Of a DNA stretch of 11,001 bases, positions 6,560 through 11,001 are shown piece by piece; position 1 is the first letter of the stretch; the number at the start of each line of letters is the position of its first letter. Position numbers and translations under genes: made by a program. Below the pieces are notes generated by a model, which saw only the letters and a program-made list of their open reading frames with translations, had not been told where the DNA came from and did no database searches. Source of the stretch: an uncultured Collinsella sp. (GTDB lineage: Bacteria > Actinomycetota > Coriobacteriia > Coriobacteriales > Coriobacteriaceae). The stretch spans positions 1 through 11,001 of the forward strand of contig URZJ01000043.1 of assembly GCA_900552395.1 (NCBI GenBank). Reading direction: 5' to 3'.

Positions 6560-7393
6560 ATGGCAGGCCTGTTCAACATCCTTAAGGTCACCGTCAGCGA
6601 GGACAAGATCTGCGCGCATGTGCTGGTGAACCCCGGCATGCCGCTCATGACCTCGGAGGACATCGAGGCCACGGCGCGCGTGTACTACCTGGTGCCCGCG
6701 ATTGCCAAGCACCTGTGCCTGGGCGATTCCGGCCGCGAGTTCCAGGACTGCATGGGTCAGACCGAGCTCTGCCACCTGCTGGAGCACGTGACGGTCGAGC
6801 TCATGAACGAGACCGGTCTTGCCGGTAGCATCTCGTGCGGCCGCACGCGCGTAAGCGAGCATGACGAGCGTGTCTTTGAGGTCGAGCTTTCGTGCCCCGA
6901 TGACGCACTGGCCATCGGTGCGCTGTCGTCGGCCACCTTTATGATGGACTGGGCGTACCTGCACGCCGACCAGCCTGCCCCCGACGTGGAAGGCACGGTC
7001 GCGGGCCTGCGCAACCTGGTGCTGGGCATGCGCGCCGAGGCCGAGGGCAAGGATCCTCACGAGGCCGTCGCTGCTGCGAACGGCGAAGATGCTGCCGAGG
7101 ACGAGGGTGCTGACGAGGGCGATGTGCCGGTCGACGCCGAGCCCGTTGCCGATGCGACCGCCGAGCCCGTTCCCACCGAGCCCCAGGGCGTCCCCAACTT
7201 TGACGACGAACCCCAGGTGGCGATTGATACCGAGGGCGCGGTTGCCGAGAACCACGAGGCCTCCGCTGCCGTCTTTGGCGGTGCGGCGACGGTTCCGGCA
7301 GGACCTGCGCATGAGGGCGGCCTGCCGCTCGTGGACGGCGCCGGCGAGGACCCGGGTGCCACGGTGGCCATGCCGGCTATGCCTCAGGAGTAG
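6560..7393 (+). CDS. Stand-alone cyanophycin-synthetase N-domain-like protein with acidic tail
   Basis: 277 aa; the ATG at 6560 has GGGGAG (6550-6555) close upstream. Residues about 20-135 match, in order and spacing, the N-terminal domain of cyanophycin synthetase as I remember it: LVPAIAKHLC (44-53; CphA has a LLPSLxxHxC pattern), then CHLLEHVTVEL (71-81; CphA has GHxxEHVALEL), then GRTR (94-97; CphA has FGRTR or FGKTR), then a Tyr/Phe-x-V-E strand and an Ala-rich helix. The ATP-grasp and Mur-ligase domains of CphA are absent. H72-L-L-E75-H76 is an HxxEH motif, with E80 after it. From about 158 to the end the protein is an Ala/Glu/Asp/Pro-rich low-complexity tail, probably disordered. No signal or membrane segment is seen. 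It follows the CNNM gene by 24 bases. Its function is unknown; the N-domain of some cyanophycin synthetases has been reported to hydrolyse polymer, so a peptide-binding or hydrolytic role is possible but inferred. Confidence 0.85.
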   Translation: MAGLFNILKVTVSEDKICAHVLVNPGMPLMTSEDIEATARVYYLVPAIAKHLCLGDSGREFQDCMGQTELCHLLEHVTVELMNETGLAGSISCGRTRVSEHDERVFEVELSCPDDALAIGALSSATFMMDWAYLHADQPAPDVEGTVAGLRNLVLGMRAEAEGKDPHEAVAAANGEDAAEDEGADEGDVPVDAEPVADATAEPVPTEPQGVPNFDDEPQVAIDTEGAVAENHEASAAVFGGAATVPAGPAHEGGLPLVDGAGEDPGATVAMPAMPQE

Positions 7394-7472
7394 GCCTACG
7401 CGTTTATCACCATCACGTACCTGCGCCTTTGCCGTACGCAGATGAGCGGAGCGGCAAGTGATGCGCTGCGGG

Positions 7473-7478
7473 TATAAT
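7473..7478 (+). promoter_or_regulatory. -10 element of the ytxH/PRC operon
   Basis: A consensus TATAAT (7473-7478) lies in GGGTATAATGG; no clear -35 is found 16-19 bases upstream. Transcription would start near 7485, leaving a leader of about 45 nt before the start codon at 7530. Confidence 0.6.
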
Positions 7479-7494
7479 GGACAGCATTCAAACG

Positions 7495-7514
7495 GTGGGC
7501 ACCGACGTGCCCGC
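7495..7514 (+). promoter_or_regulatory. 5'-UTR hairpin next to the ribosome-binding site
   Basis: GTGGGCAC (7495-7502) pairs with GTGCCCGC (7507-7514) across a 4-base CGAC loop, giving 8 pairs including one G-U. It abuts the AGGAGAGG ribosome-binding site (7515-7522). It could protect the mRNA 5' end or tune translation. Confidence 0.5.
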
Positions 7515-7529
7515 AGGAGAGGAATGATC

Positions 7530-7919
7530 ATGGGTAAGACTTTCAGCTTTGTCTCCGGCGCACTTTTTGGTGCCGCTGCCGGCGCTATTATCGGTGTTGC
7601 TCTGGCCCCGCGCTCGGGCGCCGAGACCCGCGCCATGGCTGCCGATATCGCCAACGACGCCTGGGACAATATGCGCGACACCTACGAGCACAGCGCCGAG
7701 GAGGCCCGTGCTGCGGTGAATGACTTTGGCCCGATGGTCGACGCCAAGACCGACGACCTGCGCGCCAAGGTCGACCTGGCCCGCGAGCGCATGGACCAGC
7801 TGCGCGAGCAGCTCAACGACGCCATTTCGGGTGGCAACGTGACGCCTGCCGCCGACGTCGTGGTCGAGAACGCCGTCGAGGCTGATACCGAGGCTGCGGA
7901 GCCCTCGACCGAGGCATAA
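7530..7919 (+). CDS. YtxH-domain small membrane protein
   Basis: 129 aa. The ATG at 7530 is chosen because AGGAGAGG ends 7 bases upstream; an ATG at 7524 in the same frame is only one base from that site. Residues 8-26 form a Gly/Ala-rich membrane helix followed by APRSGAETR (26-34), the YtxH signature (a GxxxGxxxG helix, then APxSGxExR). Residues about 35-100 are charged and helical, with heptad-like spacing (KTDDLRAKVDLARERMDQL), probably a coiled coil, and the C-terminus is acidic. YtxH proteins are short, membrane-anchored and often stress related, with no known enzymatic role. Its stop codon overlaps the next start (TAATG), so the two genes are translationally coupled. Confidence 0.9.
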   Translation: MGKTFSFVSGALFGAAAGAIIGVALAPRSGAETRAMAADIANDAWDNMRDTYEHSAEEARAAVNDFGPMVDAKTDDLRAKVDLARERMDQLREQLNDAISGGNVTPAADVVVENAVEADTEAAEPSTEA

Positions 7920-8674
7920 TGCGCGCCGGGGATTTTGTCGGCGCCAAGATCTATCGCAAGCCTACCGAGGACAAGCGCACCAAAAAGGACGGCACGCCGC
8001 GCAGCCCTAAAAAGCTCGGAAAGATTCACTTTCCGGTCTTTACCCCGGGCGGTACGCGCGTGGTCGGCTTTATGGTCCGCCAGTCCGATATCGCGGGCAT
8101 GATCGAGCGTCCCGATCGATTCGTAGCGCTCGACGCCATTGGTGTCTACGAGGGCGCCATTGCGGTCGATGACGTCAAGGACACGTACGATGCCGCCGCC
8201 GCCAAGCGCCTCGACATCAACCTGGACGATTGCATCATCTGGGTCGGTATGGACGTGCGCACGGAATCGGGCGACGTCGTGGGCTATTGCTCGGACGTCG
8301 AGTTCAAGCCGCGCTCGGGCATCGTGCAGGCATTCTATGTGACCGCCGGTGCTGCTTCGAGTGTTTTGGTTGGTGACACGCAGGTGCCGCCGACGATGCT
8401 GCGCGGCTACGAGAACGGCGCGATGATTGTCTCGGACGAGGTCAAGGCGCTCGGGTATTCGGGCGGCGCGGCCGCCAAGGCTGCCGAGGCCAGTGTCGTG
8501 GTGGGCGATAAGGTCAAGAAGGGCGCCAAGGTGCTCGATGACAAGGGATCGGTTGCCGTGGACAAGGGCAGTCGCGCACTGGGCAAGCAGCTCGGCAAGA
8601 CGCGCGGCATGTTCAAGGCCTTTAAGGACGAATACCAAAAGGCGAGCGGAGGCTCGTCAAAAGCTACAAAATAG
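7919..8674 (+). CDS. PRC-barrel domain protein
   Basis: 251 aa; the ATG at 7919 overlaps the YtxH stop by one base, with no strong ribosome-binding site of its own, which fits translational coupling. Two PRC-barrel-like halves are visible: residues about 4-88 (LGKIHFPVFTPGGTRVVGFMV, a beta-rich block, then DRFVALDAIGVYEGAI) and about 105-180 (WVGMDVRTESGDVVGYCSDV, then GIVQAFYVTAG). The second half carries the typical PRC start G-x-x-V-x-T-x-x-G-x-x-V-G-x-V/C-x-D. Residues about 185-251 are rich in Lys, Ala and Gly and predicted basic and flexible, in contrast to the acidic YtxH tail. PRC barrels are small beta folds used in RNA processing, photosynthetic reaction centres and adaptor proteins; this one probably works with its membrane-anchored partner. 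The exact role is unknown. Confidence 0.8.
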   Translation: MRAGDFVGAKIYRKPTEDKRTKKDGTPRSPKKLGKIHFPVFTPGGTRVVGFMVRQSDIAGMIERPDRFVALDAIGVYEGAIAVDDVKDTYDAAAAKRLDINLDDCIIWVGMDVRTESGDVVGYCSDVEFKPRSGIVQAFYVTAGAASSVLVGDTQVPPTMLRGYENGAMIVSDEVKALGYSGGAAAKAAEASVVVGDKVKKGAKVLDDKGSVAVDKGSRALGKQLGKTRGMFKAFKDEYQKASGGSSKATK

Positions 8675-8695
8675 CGACGTACCAAATGATGGGAG

Positions 8696-8725
8696 GCAAG
8701 CCGGAGACCTGTTGCTCCGGCTTGC
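8696..8725 (+). terminator. Intrinsic terminator-like hairpin after the PRC-barrel gene
   Basis: A perfect 11-bp stem (GCAAGCCGGAG at 8696-8706, CTCCGGCTTGC at 8715-8725) has an 8-base loop and is followed by TGTGTTTAT, an imperfect T-rich tail. It lies 22 bases after the stop at 8674 and 21 bases before the next start. Partial read-through into the next gene is likely, since no promoter is visible in the remaining gap. Confidence 0.65.
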
Positions 8726-8746
8726 TGTGTTTATGGGGGAGGGCAC

Positions 8747-10153
8747 ATGCGCCAAAACGGATCCAACTTAAACGGGCGTTCGGGTGCGCGTCCGACGGCG
8801 CGCCGCGACCTGGGGCAGCTGCCCAGCGGTCAGCGCCGTCGCCGCCGTAAGCCCGGCGCGATGTACCTCAACCATAGCCGCGGGTTTAGCGACCGCAGCG
8901 CGCGCATCGGCAACGGGCGCTCGCCGCGCCGACCGTCCCGTCTGCCCTATGCGCTCATTGCCGTGGGCTGTGCGCTCGTGCTGTTTATCGCTGCCGTCGT
9001 GGGCTACGTCAACCGCAGCGTGGACGTGGAACTTAACGGGCAAAAGACCGCGGTGCGCGTGGGCTCTACGCTGCAGAATCTCATCGACGACCAGGAGTTG
9101 ACCGATACCTACGACGCAGGCGACCTGCTGGCCGTCGATGACAGCGTGCTCAAGCGCCATGGCGGCGAAAAGCTGTCGGTTAAGGTGGACGGCAAGCGCA
9201 TAAAACAGGGCAAATGGGATAGCCGCGAACTTGAGGGCGGCGAGAAGGTGACGGTCAAGGATGGCCGTAACACCTACGAGAAGCATGAGGTTCAGGCTAC
9301 GGTTATCGAGCCCAAGCTCAAGGTCGAGGGCACGGGCGCTATCGAGTATGTGCAGACGTGGGGTGTCCAGGGCCGCTCGGAGGTGTGGGTCGGCGAGCAA
9401 TCGGGTAAGACGCAGGACCGCGGCGAGGTTGTGCCCGCTACCGATTGCGTCGTTGCGTGCGCCAGCGTGGCGCCCAAGGGTAACGAAAAGTACGTTGCGC
9501 TGACGTTTGACGAGGGCCCGAGTGGCGCGACCAAGCAGATCTTGCAGGTGCTCAAGGAGAAAGGCGTCACCGCGACGTTCTTCCTGTCGGGCGATGCGGC
9601 CGAGGCCTCGCCTGCCACGGCCAAGGCGATTGTCGATGCCGGGTGCGAGATCGGATCCAACAGCTACAGCGACGATTCGCTCAAGGGTCAGGACCGTGAG
9701 ACGGTACGCGAACAGATCACGAAAGGCACCGATGCGATTAAGTCGGCGACCGGCGTGAAGACGATGCTGCTGCGTGCTCCCTACGCTGCCTTTGACGAGC
9801 AAAACTGGATTGATGCGATGGACCTGGTCTCCGCCGTGGTCTCGTGGAATATTGACTCGGGCGACTGGCTGCTCAACGGTGCCGACGAGCAGGTCTCAAC
9901 GGTGCTCGATTCGGTGACGCCGGGCAATATCGTGCTGCTCACCGATAGAGACGAATGCGCCGAGCAGACGCTCGAGGCGCTGCCGCAGATTATCGACGGT
10001 CTTGTCGCCGACGGATACAAGATCGTGACGCTCAGCGACCTGGTCAAGACGGACACATCGCTCAGCAAAAAGCTCACCTCGCTGACGAAGGTCACCATGC
10101 CCAAGGACGCCGTGTTCCCCCAACTTGCCGAGGACGATGACACCACAGAGTAG
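8747..10153 (+). CDS. Membrane-anchored polysaccharide deacetylase-like protein, active site degenerate
   Basis: 468 aa; the ATG at 8747 follows GGGGGAGGG (8735-8743). A long basic cytoplasmic tail (1-65, with RRRRR at 30-34) precedes one membrane helix (about 68-88). Residues 91-190 resemble a DUF348/ubiquitin-like beta domain (VDVELNGQKTAVRVGSTLQN). Residues about 245-435 have the NodB deacetylase fold. Compared with consensus motifs, TFDDGP is TFDEGP (253-258); the metal-binding HxxxH loop is SNSYSD (304-309), with both His lost (N305, D309); the RxPYG motif is RAPYAAF (343-349); the D-x-x-DW motif is kept as DSGDW (370-374); and LLHD is LLTD (397-400), with the His lost. The fold is intact but the metal triad and catalytic His are not, so I infer a pseudoenzyme, perhaps a glycan-binding or scaffold protein of the cell wall. 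The end of the gene runs into repeat copy D. Confidence 0.88.
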   Translation: MRQNGSNLNGRSGARPTARRDLGQLPSGQRRRRRKPGAMYLNHSRGFSDRSARIGNGRSPRRPSRLPYALIAVGCALVLFIAAVVGYVNRSVDVELNGQKTAVRVGSTLQNLIDDQELTDTYDAGDLLAVDDSVLKRHGGEKLSVKVDGKRIKQGKWDSRELEGGEKVTVKDGRNTYEKHEVQATVIEPKLKVEGTGAIEYVQTWGVQGRSEVWVGEQSGKTQDRGEVVPATDCVVACASVAPKGNEKYVALTFDEGPSGATKQILQVLKEKGVTATFFLSGDAAEASPATAKAIVDAGCEIGSNSYSDDSLKGQDRETVREQITKGTDAIKSATGVKTMLLRAPYAAFDEQNWIDAMDLVSAVVSWNIDSGDWLLNGADEQVSTVLDSVTPGNIVLLTDRDECAEQTLEALPQIIDGLVADGYKIVTLSDLVKTDTSLSKKLTSLTKVTMPKDAVFPQLAEDDDTTE

Positions 10154-10182
10154 TCATTGGGTAGTCGTTTAAGAACGTCCCC
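10147..10182 (-). repeat. Intergenic repeat copy D (reverse orientation)
   Basis: AGAGTAGTCATTGGG (10147-10161) matches 1604-1618 with one difference. From 10162 to 10182 the sequence is the exact reverse complement of 1616-1636. As at copy A, the repeat begins in the stop codon of the gene it follows. Confidence 0.75.
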
Positions 10183-10267
10183 AAGGGCTATGTCACGGAT
10201 ACGTCAGCGTTTGGTATGCCTGCAATGTGCAGCGCATAAATTCGATGCCGCAGGGCGATGCTGATGC

Positions 10268-10273
10268 TATAGT
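10268..10273 (+). promoter_or_regulatory. Extended -10 promoter of the MgtE-like gene
   Basis: TGCTATAGT (10265-10273) is an extended -10 element (TGnTATAGT); no -35 is clear. CCGCAG (10248-10253) and CTGCGG (10276-10281) form a perfect inverted repeat on both sides of it, and CTGCA-ATG-TGCAG (10220-10232) is a further palindrome upstream. A weaker alternative is TTGGTA (10211-10216) with CATAAA (10235-10240), 18 bases apart. The expected start near 10280 gives a leader of about 200 nt. Confidence 0.5.
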
Positions 10274-10284
10274 TACTGCGGTTA

Positions 10285-10456
10285 ATGAGGGTCAAGAGAA
10301 AGGTTACAGGTGAAATCCAAACCTCGACCATACAGTCGATGACCCCATGCAGGTGCTTTTTGCGCATGCACGGGGTGTAGGCGTCGAGCGGCGTGCCGCC
10401 CGCGCATGCGTATACATATCCAGAAGCCCCCGGACGCCGCACATGCGGCCGCGTTC
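10285..10456 (+). ncRNA. Candidate structured 5' leader (unassigned cis-regulatory RNA)
   Basis: The gene-free stretch before 10482 holds many complementary segments. A closing stem GGGTC (10289-10293)/GACCC (10341-10345) encloses two hairpins, GGTT (10302-10305)/AACC (10320-10323) and TCGAC (10324-10328)/GTCGA (10335-10339). A competing set is ACCCC (10342-10346)/GGGGT (10372-10376) together with CTCGAC (10323-10328)/GTCGAG (10383-10388). Further on, GGCGTC (10380-10385) can pair with GACGCC (10433-10438), and CCGC (10437-10440)/GCGG (10445-10448) lies just before the GGAGGA ribosome-binding site. It matches no riboswitch consensus I know. Confidence 0.4.
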
Positions 10457-10465
10457 GGAGGAATA

Positions 10466-10498
10466 ATGATGGGGAGCACCATTGAATTATCTGAGTGA
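10466..10498 (+). CDS. Possible 10-codon upstream ORF
   Basis: ATGATG at 10466-10471 sits behind a strong GGAGGA (10457-10462) and reads 10 codons, MMGSTIELSE, ending in TGA at 10496-10498. It overlaps the main frame out of register. If translated, it ends one base before an in-frame ATG (10500) of the main gene, allowing coupled re-initiation. It may equally be chance. Confidence 0.25.
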   Translation: MMGSTIELSE

Positions 10499-11001
10499 GA
10501 TGCTCAAATTGCCGGTCTTGGACGTCGACGGCGAAAAGCTCGGCGTGGTCAACGATTTTGGTATTGCTACCGGCGAAGTTTTTCCACACGTGACGTCGCT
10601 CGCGTTCCGCGGTCCCGGCAAGACGCCGTTTATGATCAGCTGGCGCAAATGGGTCGACCGTATCGACGAGACGGGCGTGTACCTTAAGGCGTCGGCCACC
10701 GAAATCCGTTTTTCGTACCTGCAGCCGACCGAGCTCTTGCTCGCACGCGACGTGCTCAACAAGCAGATCGTCGACACGCAGGGCATGAAGGTCGTGCGCG
10801 TAAACGACATCAAGTTTTCCATGTCGGGCGAAAATCAGCTGCGTCTGCTGGGTGCCGAGGTTGGCGCCCGCGGCTTGCTGCGCGCGATCAGCCCCACGCT
10901 CGAGCATGTTGCCGAGGGCTTTATGAAGCACCTGGGCAAGCCGTTGAGCGAGGATATCATCGCCTGGTCCTACATGGACCTGCTCGACCGCTCGACCAAG
11001 A
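10482..11001 (+). CDS. PRC-barrel / MgtE intracellular N-domain protein (3'-truncated by window edge)
   Basis: 173 codons are visible and open to the right edge. The start is TTG 10482, with GGGGAG (10471-10476) 5 bases upstream; an in-frame stop at 10467-10469 excludes any earlier start, and the residues from TTG (NYLSEMLKLPVLDVDGEKLG) match how these proteins usually begin. The PRC-barrel repeats cover about 3-75 (PVLDVDGEKLGVVNDF, then W-x-x-WVDRID) and 86-133 (LLLARDVLNKQIVDTQGMKVVRVND, then LLGAEVGARGLLR). An MgtE-N-like helical region seems to begin near 136 (LEHVAEGFMKHLGKPLSEDIIAW). Actinobacterial proteins of this kind usually continue with MgtE-N and CBS domains and act as Mg2+-sensing or regulatory soluble proteins, sometimes fused to an MgtE channel. 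Neither CBS nor channel can be seen here. The gene has a long structured leader. Confidence 0.8.
   Translation, partial: MNYLSEMLKLPVLDVDGEKLGVVNDFGIATGEVFPHVTSLAFRGPGKTPFMISWRKWVDRIDETGVYLKASATEIRFSYLQPTELLLARDVLNKQIVDTQGMKVVRVNDIKFSMSGENQLRLLGAEVGARGLLRAISPTLEHVAEGFMKHLGKPLSEDIIAWSYMDLLDRSTK

Noticed and set aside
7394..7472. Terminator after the CphA-N-like gene
   Set aside because: Only short stems such as CTGCG (7421-7425)/CGCAG (7437-7441) are present, with no T tract.
5108..7681. 857-codon open frame on the minus strand
   Set aside because: It is antisense to the CNNM gene, the CphA-N-like gene and part of ytxH. The translation is rich in Arg, His, Gly, Val and Leu with no domain, as expected opposite G/C-ending codons; the plus-strand genes have clear motifs and ribosome-binding sites.
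8768..9802. 344-codon minus-strand frame opposite the deacetylase-like gene
   Set aside because: Shadow frame; the plus strand has the membrane anchor and NodB motifs.
10285..10400. c-di-AMP (ydaO), FMN or cobalamin riboswitch
   Set aside because: GGTGAAATCC and GTAGGCGTCGAG recall fragments of these classes, but the other conserved blocks and their order are missing.
10285..10481. M-box (ykoK) magnesium riboswitch
   Set aside because: The position before an MgtE-family gene is suggestive, but I cannot find the conserved GGUGAGGCUCC or CCAAAGACGCCAAUGGGUC-type blocks. Only a short GGGTCAAGAGAAA-like stretch is similar.
10188..10931. 247-codon minus-strand frame across the leader and MgtE-like gene
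   Set aside because: The plus frame from 10482 has recognisable PRC-barrel repeats; the minus frame has none and would cover the structured leader by chance.

Overview
This 11-kb window is GC-rich bacterial DNA with dense, mostly plus-strand genes. It looks like the chromosome of an anaerobic actinobacterium of the class Coriobacteriia, with Collinsella the best guess. The evidence is indirect: the codon bias is so strongly G/C-ending that long antisense shadow frames appear everywhere; there is a DUF362/ferredoxin protein, a PRC-barrel plus MgtE-N type protein and a YtxH/PRC pair; and the intergenic repeats carry a GGGGAC/GTCCCC core that I associate from memory with Collinsella genomes. I see no phage, transposase, CRISPR array, tRNA or rRNA.

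Layout, left to right. (1) 1-1610: the 3' part of an FtsX-type ABC transporter permease. (2) 1604-1778: a cluster of short related repeats, including a strong hairpin. (3) 1874-3079: a DUF362 protein with two [4Fe-4S] ferredoxin motifs, convergent with (4) 3212-4177 (minus), a membrane-anchored alpha/beta hydrolase; the two share a symmetrical bidirectional terminator at 3127-3165. (5) 4178-4363: a divergent promoter region with palindromes over the hydrolase promoter. (6) 4364-5047: a hemolysin III/PAQR-like membrane protein. (7) 5162-7393: a probable two-gene operon of a CNNM/CBS/CorC_HlyC protein and a stand-alone protein resembling the N-terminal domain of cyanophycin synthetase. (8) 7530-8674: a YtxH small membrane protein overlapping a PRC-barrel protein by one base, followed by a terminator-like hairpin. 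(9) 8747-10153: a membrane-anchored NodB-fold (polysaccharide deacetylase-like) protein whose metal-binding and catalytic histidines are replaced. (10) 10154-10481: a repeat copy, then a leader of about 200 nt rich in competing complementary segments. (11) 10482 to the edge: the start of a PRC-barrel/MgtE-N type protein.

Several products act at or near the membrane: the permease, the hydrolase, PAQR, CNNM, YtxH and the deacetylase-like protein. CNNM-type and MgtE-type proteins are both linked to divalent cations (Mg2+) in their families, but the sequence does not show the genes here to be one pathway. The best leads for something undescribed are the stand-alone cyanophycin-synthetase-N-like protein with an HxxEH motif, the apparent pseudo-deacetylase, and the structured leader upstream of 10482.
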